In this document: piece after piece, positions 32,411 to 44,889 of the stretch
How the letters are laid out: every line of letters starts with the position of its first letter
How positions within the stretch are numbered: position 1 is the stretch's first letter
NCBI RefSeq assembly: GCF_022682495.2
Contig: NC_071394.1
Span: 25,950,470 to 26,014,469 of the forward strand
From: Desmodus rotundus
Taxonomy: Eukaryota; Chordata; Mammalia; Chiroptera; Phyllostomidae
Reading direction: 5' to 3'
DNA: 64,000 bases
The notes under the pieces: model-generated
The model's database searches: none
The model's input: the letters and a program-made list of their open reading frames with translations, nothing else
What the model was told of the DNA's origin: nothing
Translations under genes and position numbers: made by a program

Positions 32411-34984
32411 TTAATGTACTTTCATCCAAGACATTTTGTGGAGAATATTTATTATAATGCCCCAAACAAACACTATTTAATCCCAGGGTACATACTTCAG
32501 GAAAATAAGTATCAAAGGACAACATGGTGATAGGTGGGTTCTTTGTACACTTACGCACCCCTTTGTGCTCACCGAGAGAGGCTGCCTGTGGTAAAACAGG
32601 TGCAGAGATAGCCTCGGACTGAAAGGTTCATGTCCCAGCTGAGCAGCGGCTTCATTCATGTACCCAGAGATCAAGCTACCACTCCAGCAAATTTGCAGAC
32701 CTAATTTTGGAAACTAAAAGCCAGAGGTAAGTGTGGTTTCATGGCACACATACTGCATTCCTTTCCCAATTCATCATGCTTCCCAGGGACTGGGATCCCA
32801 GGCTTCTCCTCCCCCAGGTGGCAGTTAGGCTGGTAGAATTGTCCTCTCTGGTCCATAAGGAAATGAAATGGATCCTGCTAGAGGAAGTAAATACAACAGC
32901 AGTAAAGCGTCTCTCCCCTGAGTCTGAACATCTGTTCAGACTTTTCACAGCTCCCACCAGAAGGGGACAGAATACAGGTTTCGATCTATAGAGGAAAAAC
33001 TTCATCCACTTGTACTCTGCTAACTGGCAATTTATGATTTAACTTCAAGCAGCCCCAGGTTTATCTCTATGATGCCTTTGAAGGAAGGCCAAGCTGGGTC
33101 AGTAAATACAGTAAACAAGAGTGTAAGGGGTGTTTGTCATAGCCACGAGAGCAAACCTCTGCAGAACTTAATGTCATGAACCATTGAATTTAATGACTGA
33201 TGATTATGCCAAATGAGATATGGACTCAGTAGCAGAGGGCACAAACACACCTGTCTGAAACCAGGTTAAAATAAAGTTGAGTTGCTCTATAAACTTGAAA
33301 GAAACAGACTATGCGTTGTGGTTTTGGAATTCCACTAATGCACACTGGCCTTCTTCGTGCACCTGAATTAGCAAGGAGTTTGCTCAATCTGGTTAAGACA
33401 GCCAGACGCTCTCCTGGAACCTCAGCTACCCCAATCCAGATGTCAGTTTGCATTTGCTTTAGGGTGAGTGGAGGTCCCTTTCTCCTCATGTTGTCATCTG
33501 TCCTTCCCAGAATACTTAGCAGTGTGGCCGTGGGCCAATCCTTTACTTCTGTTGTGGAAGGCTCTGAGTAGCTGGCAGCTCAGCTGGGCCCCCAGCTGGC
33601 TCTTGTCTCCAGCTGCTTCAGAGCCCGCTGGCCTGGACATAAAGGGGCAGCGATAAGCATTGTAAAAATAAAGTCCCTCGCTAGCCAGGCCAGCCAAGCC
33701 CAGGCCCTGTGTTCTTGGCATGACAAGTAGTTGATATATGAGGTGTTCCACTGGGAAAAATGGGATGAGATATTCTCTAACCAGGCCTGATCTGTGGATT
33801 ATCAGTCAGTAGCTCTTGGGAAATCATGTCAGAGCCAGGCTAACGGGACATGAGCCATAACCTTGGGTCAGCTTGTTTATCGACCGCCATCTTGACTAAC
33901 CTCTTGGGGTCTGGTACATCCTTGGAAATGCTTTTTATTGAATTGCTAAGTGAGAGTAAATATTGAGCATTGTTTAATCAGGGACCAAGCTGGCATCTCC
34001 TCCATATGCCCTACTGATGACATCCTCTGAGCATCAGATATTGCTGCCCACGCAAGTGTTGGGGGTAGCTGTACGTTTTCTCGTTTTTGTTATTGTTGTT
34101 TGTCTGTTGTTGTTGTTGTTTCACACAAGGGAAGGAAATAATAGTGACGATAGCCCCTGAAAATTCAGCCTGATAACCTGGAACTTTGATGACCTTTTCT
34201 CATCCTATTTGGGAATTAATGTGTAGCTTTTTGGTTCCCTTCCCCTCAGTCTCCAGAACTCTTCATTACACGGCTGAATTGAAATAAGAGCAGGAAAGAA
34301 AATATTGCTCTCCTGCGCCTGAGAGTAGGCAGGTCCCTAGGATATTCTCAAAACCTACCTGGAATTCAAGTGAGATCTCCTTCCAGGAAAAAAAATATCT
34401 TTACTTCATTTTACTATTTACAATTTCCCCAACACACCAGGGAATTAAAGGCAAGTCTCTCTCTCTCCCTCCCTTCCGCTCTTCCCTTCTCCTTCCCTTC
34501 CCCCTCTCTCTCCCTCAGTGTCCTTGTCTTTAAAGACACAACCTTCCTGGTGTGTTGCCTAGGCTTAGAAGAGCGAACCTTTGTAAAAATTTCCGCTAGC
34601 CATTGGCATGGAAGCACTGTATAAATCAGCAAGGCGCTTTGTTGTAAAACTTCCTCATGATCAACATTCACTACTGTTTCATTTTATGAATGCTTCTTTG
34701 TCTTCCAAAAAGCATTTCAGATTAAGCAATGCCATTATTGAAAATACAGGAGGTATCTGCTTGTATTCTTGGCTGGTTGAATTGCAGATGGCTGTCGTGA
34801 ATATTACAATGCCAGGTTCCTACAGGTGAGTTAAAAATAGTAATTGTTGAAGTGAGTTGGAGATGGAAATGTAGATTCAGTGTCCTTACTATCCAATTGA
34901 GTCCCTGGATTTGTTCTTTTTAGGTAAAAGAGCTCTGAGATCTACGCATGGCTCAACTATCCAATTTAGTTGGGATTGAGTTTT
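32411..34984. other. Unique sequence with simple repeats
   Basis: It contains a GTT-rich tract at about 34086-34121 and a CT-rich tract at about 34457-34520. No interspersed repeat or gene was recognised; opposite-strand frame pairs at 32731-33005, 33226-33571 and 33494-33751 mirror each other and carry no domains. Confidence 0.45.
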
Positions 34985-35135
34985 TTCTAATTCTTGAATG
35001 CATAGATTCAACTTCAATTACCAAAAAAAATTTTTTTTGCGTCCTCTGTGTGCCGGAGTTATGCTTAGCACTAGAGATACACAGATTACAGAAGAACCAG
35101 CCTTGCTGTTGGGGTATTCATAATCCCTCCAAGGG
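34985..35135 (-). repeat. L2 3' end, antisense
   Basis: CTCTGTGTGCCGGAGTTATG, CTTAGCACTAGAGATACACA and AGCCTTGCTGTTGGGGTATT follow the reversed L2 3' end. Confidence 0.5.
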
Positions 35136-35259
35136 AACTACTGTCTGTCAACAGCAACTCTCTTGGGAGGCAGTGAGCACTATAGTAAAGATATATGCTG
35201 GAGACCATGGCGGGGGATGAGGTAGGGTATGGAATATGTGGTGGGTAAGCCCATCTGGT

Positions 35260-35450
35260 CTTTGATGGCAGATGTATGTGGTTAAATCTGGATCTGCCAT
35301 TACTAACTTGGTGAACACGTCAGTGAATGAATTAATACCTAACTTTCATGGTTATTACTGGTATTAAAAGAAATACTGGAATGGTAAATAAAGTGCTCAA
35401 GATAGGATTTGACACCCAGAACATGCTCAGTGAATGATCATTTGTAACTG
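35260..35450 (+). repeat. MIR SINE, + orientation
   Basis: TCTGGATCTGCCATTACTAA, CTTGGTGAACACGTCAGTGA, TTAAAAGAAATACTGGAATG and CCCAGAACATGCTCAGTGAA are in MIR order. Confidence 0.6.
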
Positions 35451-38254
35451 ATGAGTAAGCAGTTGATTTGGGCTTCATTTGGTAGAAGTCTAGGCAGCAT
35501 GAGGAACGGTAGTGGGGGCTGAGACCTCTGTAGGAGACACCTATGATGAGCTGAGAGAGCGCGTGGCTATTTAAGAGGAGCCTGTCCTCATTGTGGTTGG
35601 GGTAGGAGTGAGTGGGGAGAGGGTCAAGAGCTTTAGAAAAGACAGATAGGGGCCCGTTTGGGAAGCAATCTGTAATATCAGGCTGAGATATTAGACTTGC
35701 TATTGAATATAGTGGTGTATTATTAGTGTTCGCAAGCAACAAAGTGGCATAGAGAGATGTGAGTTTAAAAAAATAGCCTCTCTCACAGCTGTGTGTGGAA
35801 TTGTCTGGAGGGGAGGCTCGTCAGGAAATGAGTACACTAGTGCAAGCAAGAAGTTATGTTCACATTCACTCCATCAGTATTTGTCGAAGACCTCCTGTCT
35901 GGGCATCTTGTTAGAAACAAATGAAGACAGAACGTGGGCAAGACATGGAGAGAGGAAAAACAATACATTTTTCTGAGATACAATTGATCAGAACTGGTGG
36001 CTGTCTGGGACTGGGGGTGATGAAGGAGGACAAGTGAAAAACAATTTCATGGGCAAAGGAGATCTTTTGCACCACTGGAATTCAAAATACTTTGTCAGAG
36101 CCAGGACAGAAAGGAAAACAGCCACTCTTCTTTTTGCCTTTCTCTTCCCCCTCCTTCTTATTCTTTGTGAAAGAAATCACAGGGGCTAGAGACGGCAAGC
36201 CCTCTCTGAGCAGCTGGTCCACGGCCTTCTGAGGTCAGGGCATGCTCTGTGTTAGCTTCCAGAGAGAGAAGGAAAATCGAGGGAACAGGGAGAAATTAAC
36301 GAACAGCTTTGGACAGTATTCACATGGCTCATCATCGCACCTTGAATGTTTAACTAATTTTCTTTTTAAAAGAGAGATATCCGTTGACTTCGGAAAGTTG
36401 TTTTCCTGTCAAAGTGGAAATGTTATGAGAGACGATATTAAATAATGGAAAATGTGCGGTTATTTGATGAGAGGCTGAGGGCGGGATCTGAAGGCCATCT
36501 TAGGTAAACAGTCGGAGTGAGTGGTGATGTGTAAATATTGACATGGGACCCAAGAGGAAACACAGAGAGGAAAAAGGATTACAGCAGGAGACGGTTTTTG
36601 CTCATTGGAAAGACGTACATGAAGGAATAATACAATCTTTTTAAAAAGACAGAGCTGTATGAGACCGAGGAGGGAGCTGCTGTGTCTTTGATTGTGTTAA
36701 TGCTTCCAGACTCTATCATCCACTCCCTTATTGGAAAGATGGTGGGGGGACTGTGGCCTAATTTATTGCCAGGGGTGATTGAACAAGAGCCAATAACTGA
36801 CATACTGCGTAGTGGATATTTTAATAGGATACATTTAATAATCATGAAAGAAAGCACACTATGAATAGGGCGTGTTTGAGCCAGATTCTTACCAGGGTAA
36901 TCTCATCCAGCCAGATTATTTTATCCGATGCACTTGCAACTCATGAGAACAATTTCACAAACTGGGGTACAGGTGATGTTGCATCCCTCCTATTCTAGTT
37001 AAATCTCTAGAACCCCCACATACCCTACTAGCAGGCAAGCCAATATATCTTCCTTCACCTGATCCATCTCCTTAATTCTTTAGCGCTTTCTAGGGCTTAT
37101 TCAGTTAAAAAATGGCCCTTGACTTCCATGTGCCTCGCCTGGATTGCTGCAGTGTCATGGGTCTGCCTGTACTTGCTTCTCACTGTCACACAGCGATGAG
37201 GTTGAACACTGGCTCTCTGCAGCTTGTCACTGGTTGGTCATTGCTGCAGGGAATCCTAGCTGGTCCTGCTGACCGCTCAGGCCAAGGGAATGTCCCAACC
37301 AAGAGGGTTAACCTATAGGGCCACTTCTCTCAGGACATAGGTCAGACTCCATTGTTTTGAGTCAAGGCCCCTTAAGCATCTGCCTCCTCATGGAATCTTT
37401 TTCTGAAGGCCCTTCACCCAAACAGTGGGCCGGCTTCTCTGTTAGGTGTTCAGAATGTAGGATCTTGAATCACTCCTCCCTGGAGACAGTAGGGCCCCTA
37501 GCCCTACATCTATACTCTTACATGAGGCCACTTCTGAGTGGATTTTTGCCATTTGTCTTAATTAAAAAAAAGGGGGGGGAGGGAACAACAATTTAATCTG
37601 TGGCAGGTCCCTTGTGCTAAAACACCTCCACATGTGAGTGTGTTCAGGCATTATCTTGCTTCTTATTCTCTTCATATCAGTAATAATTCCAGAACCTAAA
37701 GTAGTTAAAGCTGAGCTCGCAATGGTATTAACCTGTTGGGAATCTCTTGTTGCCACCACGAATATGTTTTTGCTGATAAAAGGATATTCTGCTTTACCCT
37801 GTGCCCCACATTCCCAAGACATACACATATTTGCAAACGACATAGAGGCCAAAAGGTAAATGGTTGGACACGAGAGGTTTGCTTCATCCTATTTTGCTGT
37901 TTACAGATGGGGTGTTGATCTTCCGTTGAAATCCTGGATTTCAGCTAAGAGCAGCAGCTACACAGTAACAGTGATTTTAGAATGTATTTCCCTGGCTTTT
38001 GAAAACCCATTACTGCATTATTGCTGGTAAGCCTTAGGACGGGCGACACAGGCTGGAGAGAGGCTGCTGGAAGGGAAACTGCTGATACCGAGGTTTTGAG
38101 AGGAAGGAGAATGTGGGCTGAATGGTGGACAAGTGGCGTGAGGCATGCATGGCTCTGTGCGGGAAGGCCGTCTGTGTCCCAGTGTTGAGGTGGGACCTTG
38201 GTGGCTATTGGATCTATTGTCATCCGAACACAGCTGTGCTTTTGTTTACCATGA
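35451..38254. other. Mostly unique; weak L2 piece near 37090-37260
   Basis: At 37127-37180 a CGCCTGGATTGCTGCAGTGT block resembles the L2 CGCCTGGATTACTGCAATAG landmark, with some L2-like flank on both sides. An A/G homopolymer junction lies at 37564-37580. The 136-codon - strand frame at 35332-35742 overlaps the MIR at its start and has no domain. Confidence 0.4.
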
Positions 38255-38400
38255 TTAAGGTGACCATATAATTTATTGTTCAAGTAGGATTACTTTTGAG
38301 AGTATTAATATTACTCTATTAATAATAAAGCCAGGGCAACGGGTATAAACCAGGAGCTTGCAGGCAAACCAGGAGTTATGTACGGTCATCCTAACCATGA
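38249..38400. mobile_element. 140-bp MITE with inverted ends and CCATGA duplication
   Basis: The body 38255-38394 begins TTAAGGTGACCATATA and ends TACGGTCATCCTAA. The ends are inverted copies differing only by transitions. CCATGA flanks it on both sides (38249-38254 and 38395-38400). The layout fits a non-autonomous DNA transposon. I recognise the GGTGACCATA end from a common mammalian repeat but not its name. Confidence 0.7.
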
Positions 38401-38759
38401 TAGATCTATATTTTAAAGGCACCGTATTTAAAAACTGAGGTCTTAACCATGAAAAATACATTATTCTGATTGCTGTGGGAACTACAAAAAGCTGTGCCAC
38501 CTGAAGGAGTGGACAATCCTGTTGCACAGAGAAGACTCATACACAAAGCAATTGCCAGGGACCACTCAAGGTGCTGTCTAACCAAGTGCCAATGAGTGTC
38601 AGTCGTGGGTTGTCAGTTACACCTCAGTAAAGCAGGCAGCGTCATGGGACGGGGTAGGGAGGGCGATAGACTTGGGGTTAGAAGACCTGTGTCGAGTCAT
38701 GAATTTGTCTTTAGCAGGGTGACCTTATGCAAGGCCCTTCATCTCTGAGCATCCATTTA
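38401..38759. other. Unique sequence, no gene recognised
   Basis: Nothing recognised. Confidence 0.45.
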
Positions 38760-39120
38760 CTTGTTTAATTGATTCATTTATTTATTCAGTAAACATATGG
38801 ACTTGCTCGGGGCCATTGTATCGTGGTGGCAAGGAATATAACCTTTACAGAGAGACATGCCTGGGTTCAGGTTGCAACTCTGTCACTAATTTTGAGAACT
38901 TGAACTTATTGAACCCCTCTGAGCTTCAGTTTCCTCATCTGTTAAATGGTGATACTAAAACCCAACTCACGGAGTTGTTGTAAGCTGTTGTAAATGAGGG
39001 AATAGAGTGAGATTTTGTATATGAAACCCTGAACAGTTTCTGATGCATAGAAAAAGCTTACAAAGTGATACCAATTATTATCCCTCTAGGCACTGGACTA
39101 GTTGCTGGGAATGCAAAGGA
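38760..39120 (-). repeat. L2 3' end, antisense, split by a MIR
   Basis: The part 38768-38815 (GATTCATTTATTTATTCAGT then AAACATATGG) and the part 39085-39120 (CTCTAGGCACTGGACTAGTT then GCTGGGAATG) are consecutive pieces of the reversed L2 3' end. A complete MIR lies between them. Confidence 0.65.
38816..39080 (+). repeat. Near-complete MIR SINE inside L2, + orientation
   Basis: ACATGCCTGGGTTCAGGTTG, TGAGCTTCAGTTTCCTCATC, TGTTAAATGGTGATAC and TGATGCATAGAAAAAGC give nearly full-length MIR, one of the best preserved in the window. It splits the surrounding L2 piece, so this MIR is younger than that L2 copy. Confidence 0.85.
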
Positions 39121-39319
39121 GAATGGGGGCGGGGGGCACTGTGCAGGCAAAGCAGACAACAGTGTCTGCCTACACACCTCCCAGGGCTGCTGGGAGGGTT
39201 CCATGAGGACATGAGGCAAAAGAGCTTGATCTGCTATATGACATTGTGAACAAAGGAAAGACATTCGGGCTGTTAGCAGTGGTGGGGCATTGTCTGGACT
39301 CTTCCCTTTTCCTGTTAGG

Positions 39320-39880
39320 GTGGAAATAAGAGATAACCTGCAAATAAGAGATAACCCATGTGTCTTAAATAATCCACACATGTATTCTCTCACAAAACAA
39401 GCAGCCCAGAGGTGAAATGTTTCCAGGACTGGTTATTTCTGTGGTTTAATGACATCATCGAGAGTCCCTATTTCCACTGCTTTTCTCAGACGTTGGTTGA
39501 CTCACCTGAGGATGACATTGGCTGCAGTAGTTCCAGACAAGACATCCTCGCCACACCACACCAAGGCAGATGCTTCCTTGTATCATAGATCTAAGAAGCC
39601 CCTCTCAGAATCCCACCCCCACCCTTGTACACTAACCTATAAGTCCCATTGGCCAAAGTTGGATTCCAGGTCTCTTCCCAAGCCACTCAATGAAAAGTCA
39701 AAGCTACTATAATTGGCTTATACTAATCAAGATCCACACTCCTGAGGCTGGGAATCCTTTCTTTCATCTTCCCCAAAGCAAAGCATTGTAGAGGATACAG
39801 AACCCCTGGACAAAGCCAGGTTTCTGTTACCAGGGAAGAAAGAGAAGTGGTTGCTGGGTACCCACGTGCTGCGTTTTCTA
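39320..39880 (+). mobile_element. Ancient LTR-like repeat, copy 2 of 3
   Basis: Landmarks in order: TTCTCTCACAAAACAAGCAG, CTATAAGTCCCATTGGCCAA, ATAATTGGCTTATACTAATC then AAGATCCACACTCCTGAGGC, and ACCCCTGGACAAAGCCAGGT with TTCTGTTACCAGGGAAGAAA at the 3' end. It is related to the copies at 31792 and 44890. Confidence 0.6.
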
Positions 39881-39884
39881 CCAT

Positions 39885-40090
39885 CTCTATCTCTAGTCAG
39901 TCACTACATCTAATTCCACCTCCGGAGTATCTGTTAAATTCACCCTGGCTTTCGCCCAGGTTCCCAGCATCTCTTGCCTGGACTCCTGATTCCTTTTACT
40001 TCTGTCCCAACCTTTAGATCTTCCCTTCAGCCTCCGGTCAGCTCTTTATATAATGCAAGTCTGAGCATACCATGTCCTAACTTAGAGATT
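39885..40090 (+). repeat. L2 LINE fragment, + orientation
   Basis: CTCTTGCCTGGACTCCTGAT, CTTCCCTTCAGCCTCCGGTC and TAATGCAAGTCTGAGCATAC match consecutive L2 ORF2 landmarks. Confidence 0.6.
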
Positions 40091-40229
40091 CACAAGAGCT
40101 GATTCAGATGCAACCACCTCTTTGAAGGTGCCGCAGGTGTTTTTTTATGGCTAATTTATAGCCCTGATAAGGGACAGTCTTGCTTTTGAGTATGCTCTTT
40201 GCATATTTTCTGTGCTTCCTACTGTCTTC

Positions 40230-40545
40230 TTGGTCCAACCTGGTAGCACTGGCTACATGTGGCTATTGAACACCTGAAATGTGGCTGGCCCAAACGGAGA
40301 TGCGTAGTAAGTAAAAGAGACCCTTTGGCTTTCAAAGATTTAGAACAGAAAAGAAAGAGGAATTTAAAGTATTTCATTAATAATTTTAAAATTGATTATA
40401 TGTTGAAATGATAATGTTTGGGGTACATTTTGCTTAAACGTAATATATTATTAAAATTCATTCCACCTGTTTCTTTTTCATTGTCAACGTGATGACTAGA
40501 CTATTTAAAACTACCTACGTGGTTCGCATTTGTAGCTCACATTGT
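40230..40545 (+). mobile_element. hAT-type MER element, worn ends
   Basis: ACATGTGGCTATTGAACACC, GAAATGTGGCTGGCCCAAAC, ATTTCATTAATAATTTTAAA, TTGATTATATGTTGAAATGA, CCACCTGTTTCTTTTTCATT and CTACGTGGTTCGCATTTGTA follow a known mammalian non-autonomous hAT repeat almost end to end. Terminal inverted repeats and the 8-bp duplication are no longer clear. Confidence 0.65.
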
Positions 40546-41747
40546 TGTGTGTGCACTGGACTGCTCGCTGCTGCAGAGCGAGGGCTGCATCCTATTTATC
40601 CATTATTCATTGCACGCTCCCTCTCCCCGCCTCGGGGGCCGTCGGAGTTGGAACCCAGTCAAAACAGCACAGTTGGTGAAGATGAAGTGGTTTTATTTAT
40701 TTCTGTGTTCTAACGAGGCAGAAGCTTCTATTTAAGTTTTGCCACATTTGGAAGTCGCTCTTTGTTGTGGTTACTTCCAGGCACGAAGTTTGTTATGAAG
40801 TAATCCAAACCGAAAGAGGAAAAGCTAGAATTTAAAGATTTTGATTGAGTTTGCTTGTCTCTGTTAGTTTTCATTGTCTTATCAGATATTCCTCAACAAA
40901 TTATATTTTACACTTTCCAGGTAGCGGTATCTCCATGACAACCCCCAGAATTTTTAGTTGTTTTTACAATCATTATTAGTAATAAGGGAGCAAATGTAAA
41001 TTATGCTCTGTCTATTCAGCTCCACTGAACTGTAGCTGACAGTTACTTTTTTCTGAATAAAATAACTATGTGTGTGTGTGTGTGTATATATATATATAAA
41101 CTTTAAAAAACCATTTATTGTATTTTGTATTTTTAGCCAGGATTATTTAGAAGACCAAGGAAATTAACATATTCTAGAAAACATTTAGGAGGAAATTTGT
41201 TTATAATGGCACAATCAAAAATCAAAATTTTTTATATTTCATGAGCAGACATGAAGGAATTAAATTTTATTACAGTAGCCAAAAAAAAAAACAACCCGCT
41301 ATCGTTTGGGGGAAATCATTTTTTTCAGAAATGTCTGAAGACTTTGTAGTTTGAATTTGGAAATAAATAATATGCATGGTCACACGTCATGAGACCACAG
41401 CAGGCTTGTTGGGTTGCCATCTGGTCAAAGGGCAGAGCAGCCTTTGAAAGCTGAGCACCGCCTGCCCCTCCTGGCTGGCCGCTGGGTGTACTGTTCCCCT
41501 GAATGAACAGAAACAATCAGGGAGTCCATTATTGTGTCAGTGGGACTGCTTTAATGAGTGCTCTTTGCCAGGTCTTGGGAAGAGCATTGTTTCCTTGGGC
41601 TTTGATCTTTTCTCAGTTACTTAGGGAAGCTCTGCCCCGGTGACATGTGGAAGCTGGGAGGCCCAGCGGGATTCAGGGACCCTCCCCTTTCATGGAGTCA
41701 TTATCTCGGGAATGCAGGGTGGTCCTTTCTCTCTTCCTTTTGTCTTT
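40546..41747. other. Unique sequence with a GT/TA tract
   Basis: A (GT)n tract passing directly into (AT)n lies at about 41069-41098. An A-run of about 11 bases follows at 41281-41291. No gene was recognised. Confidence 0.45.
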
Positions 41748-42165
41748 TTTGGGGTTATGATAAAATATACATAACAACAAATATGCCACCAACCATTTTA
41801 GGTGCATTAAGTCCAGTCACAGGGTTGTGTAACTATGGCCATTATCCATTACCCCAAACAGAAACTCCGTGTGAAGTCAGCACACCTCCCATTCACCCCC
41901 TTCCCCAGCCCTGGTAACTCTGTTCTGCTTTCTGTTGGTGAATTTGCCTTCTCTAGGCGCCTGGTATAAGTGGAATCATGACATATTTGTCCTTTTATGT
42001 CTGGCTTATTTCACTTAGCATGATGTCCTCAAGGTTCGTTGCATTGTGGCGCGTGTCAGAGTTTCTTAAAGGTCGAGTAGTATTGCATTGTATGATACAC
42101 AACCTTTGGCTCATCCATTGATCTGCTGCTGGACATTCGCAGCCATTGTTTTGGCTACGTGTAAT
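41748..42165 (-). mobile_element. L1 3' end fragment (L1MA/L1MB type)
   Basis: On the + strand: TGATAAAATATACATAACAA, AAACAGAAACTCCGTGTGAA, CCAGCCCTGGTAACTCTGTT, TATAAGTGGAATCATGACAT, TTATTTCACTTAGCATGATG and TCATCCATTGATCTGCTGCT. This is the antisense of an L1 3' UTR and the last part of ORF2. It is 5'-truncated near 42165. Confidence 0.8.
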
Positions 42166-43134
42166 TTCCCAATAGAGCATGAAGACATGTAACGACGCTC
42201 TGGTCATTTCTGCATTTGGGTCTATTTCTGATAAATATAAGGAAACTCAGATGTTATCACCCTAAAATAATCTGACTTCCCTGCCGAACAAGAGAGCCCA
42301 CAGTGTGGGATGATGTAATCAAGTGGAGACCTCTTTATAATTCATAATCCCAGGGCCAGCTGCAGACCCCTCCCGGAAGGGGCAGCTTGCTCGTGGCCTG
42401 GTCAAAGCTGAGACGCCGAGCGGCTCCTGAGGGTCTGGCCTAGAGCTCCACCCAAGGGCTGTCTGGTTGCTAGTGCAGGAAAGAGAATTTGGAAAAGGAG
42501 AGTGGACATGTCTCTATCATTAGAATTGAAGCAACTCAAAGGAAGATTGCATATGTTTAGGAGAGTGAGGCTTCCTTTGTATTCTGTGTGATCCTGTTAG
42601 TGGAGGTTGTAGCCACAGACCTGGAAATCTCCAAGTCCTGTTCCTCGGATCCCTTCTGTCCCCACCTTGGGGTTTCCTTGGGAGCTATAAATATACAGAC
42701 CTTGGGAAATCCAAGTGCCTCCTGTCATTGGCTGAACAACCAGGGTTGGCCTGCCTGGTTGCAGTGAATGGGTTAGACTCCCAGCCCATGTGAGACCTCC
42801 TCCATCCTCTCAACTCAAATCTCAGTGTTTCCACCACTTAGCTGCCAAGCTGGGAGGGACAGAGTCGCTGTACTACATATATAAGCAGAAGGGAGGAGAA
42901 AATGCCAGAGATTTCTGCATATCCCAGGAGCCAGGGGAAAGCAAGGAGCAGAGGGAATGTACTAGACTTTACTGAAGTATAATCTTTGCTGTTGGCATAT
43001 TAGTAGTCTGGAAACTCAGCCTGTGATGTCAGTACTTTTTGGGGAGTGACCTAAGTAGAGGGGGAGGGAAGGGCAAAAGTGTCTTCCTTTGAATACGCAC
43101 ACACGTTTTACGTACGTTCTTTTATGACAACCGC
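42166..43134. other. Unique sequence, no gene recognised
   Basis: Nothing recognised. Short frames only. Confidence 0.45.
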
Positions 43135-43290
43135 CTCTACCCCTACACTGTCATCCCTGTTTTGCAGGTAACAGTACTAAGGCTCTGAGAGCGTAGTACT
43201 TTTCACATAGCCCGCTGCCCACTCGATGGCGGAGCAGGATTTAGACCCAGACCTGGTGGACGCCACCGCCTGCGACCTAACAGTTTTTCT
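43135..43290 (-). repeat. MIR SINE, - orientation
   Basis: TCATCCCTGTTTTGCAGGTA, CTAAGGCTCTGAGAGCG and GAGCAGGATTTAGACCCAGA are reversed MIR blocks. Confidence 0.65.
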
Positions 43291-43899
43291 ATAACATTCA
43301 TTTTGTCAGACGTGGTCCCAGACGAAGTTCCACAAAGCCTCAAAACACTTGCCCCATCGATGAATGCCCTTTCTAACTCTGCTCAGCAAGCAGAATGGGA
43401 ATTCTGTGACAGGTCAGCTTTAATAATTATGTTTTGCTTCTTTTGCGAAGCATTCCTGAGCGTCATGACCGTCCATTCTGCAGAGCCTTTTATGAGGCTG
43501 AATATAGAAACCACTGAAGCAATTATAATATGAAAATTACATCCAAAGAAAAAGATAAATGACCTTAATTTCAGAATACTGTAATTATTTTAAGGGCTTT
43601 TTTTCCTGATCCACGGTCAAACCTGGTTAGAAATAAACGCTAGAGAGCAAAGCAGTGGCTTTGGAAAGTTTTTCTAAAGGGATTGTAGAGGGACAGAGAA
43701 GTCAACCCAAGCCGCCTGCTGAGAAGATGCTGCCGCACCTGTCAGGCAGGAAACAGGCGTGCTCACGCTGCAGGGTGAGAGGAGCGGAAAGTGATTGCAC
43801 TGTGGCACCAGTGAATTTCACACGCTCCCTGGCCATCACCAGTTCTGTCCTCCAGGCTCACCCGGTGGTATGGTTGTATCAGCACCGAGACTGTTAACG
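43291..43899. other. Unique sequence, no gene recognised
   Basis: No repeat or gene was recognised. Confidence 0.45.
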
Positions 43900-44112
43900 T
43901 TCTGGTTAAATACATGAGTTCTGGAGCTATGGCCCTGCGCTTTAATCCTGGCTCTACCACTTACTAGCTGTGTGACCTTGAACAGTTCACTTAACTTCTC
44001 TGTGCTGTAGTTTCTTCACATGTAAAATGAGGATGATGGTAGGGCCTCCTTCTGAGGATTGCTATGAGGATTAAACGTGCTAGTGTGTGTAAAGCTCTGG
44101 TTCCTAGGGCAT
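43900..44112 (+). repeat. MIR SINE, + orientation
   Basis: TGAGTTCTGGAGCTATGGCC, CTGGCTCTACCACTTACTAG, CTGTGTGACCTTGAACAGTT, TTCACATGTAAAATGAGGAT and TATGAGGATTAAACGTGCTA give a well-kept MIR. Confidence 0.88.
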
Positions 44113-44889
44113 GCTCTACCGGAATACGGCGAGAGACGAAAATCACAGCAACCAACCAGAGCCCACCCTGGGCAGGACAAGAGGCAGACGGGCAAAGGTG
44201 GGTTTTCTTAATATAACCTGGGTCTCCTATTCACAAAGGACCACACATTCGGACTTTTGTTATTATCTCCCCTTAGGTTTATACATCAACTCGTAGTGCT
44301 ACACTGTCAAGATTGACACATGGGATATTCACATGCCACTTTAATGAGGTCCCTGGACCACAGCTTCTATGGTGCACTGTGATTTAATTTTTTTTATTAA
44401 TCCTACAATTCACTTGCAAATGTTATCATTATAGTGCATTGAATTTTTACATGTATTATAAAAGCTTACATTTGCTGAACATAAATACTTAGAGGAAATC
44501 ACCATTTTTGGTAGTCTGCTTTGGCATTTCTTCTCATCTTTTTCAGCCATGGGGATACAAACCAAGGAGGTTGGCCAGACCTCCTTTACCCTCTGGGACC
44601 AAACCTGTGCCTTTGGGATGCGTTCAGAAATGAATGTGTTTCATTTCATTGGATGAGGAGGGTCTGAGTCATGGTGGCAAGTCATTCAAATCTGCTTTTC
44701 TTGTACAGTTATTAGTGTGTAATCATTTTCCCCCATGCTCAGCCTGCAAAGGGACCTCCGCAAATAGATGTAAGGAGGAGACCACCCTCAGGGATGTGTG
44801 ACTGTGGTGGATTCCATGGGGTCCCAGCTGGGATGCTTTCACGTGTGAGTCCCCTAACCTCCCACCCAGCTTCCACAGGGAAGACGTCT
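44113..44889. other. Unique sequence, no gene recognised
   Basis: Nothing recognised. Confidence 0.45.

Noticed and set aside
32007..32558. 183-codon - strand frame as a gene
   Set aside because: Most of it runs antisense through an LTR-like repeat, and its remainder has no domain.
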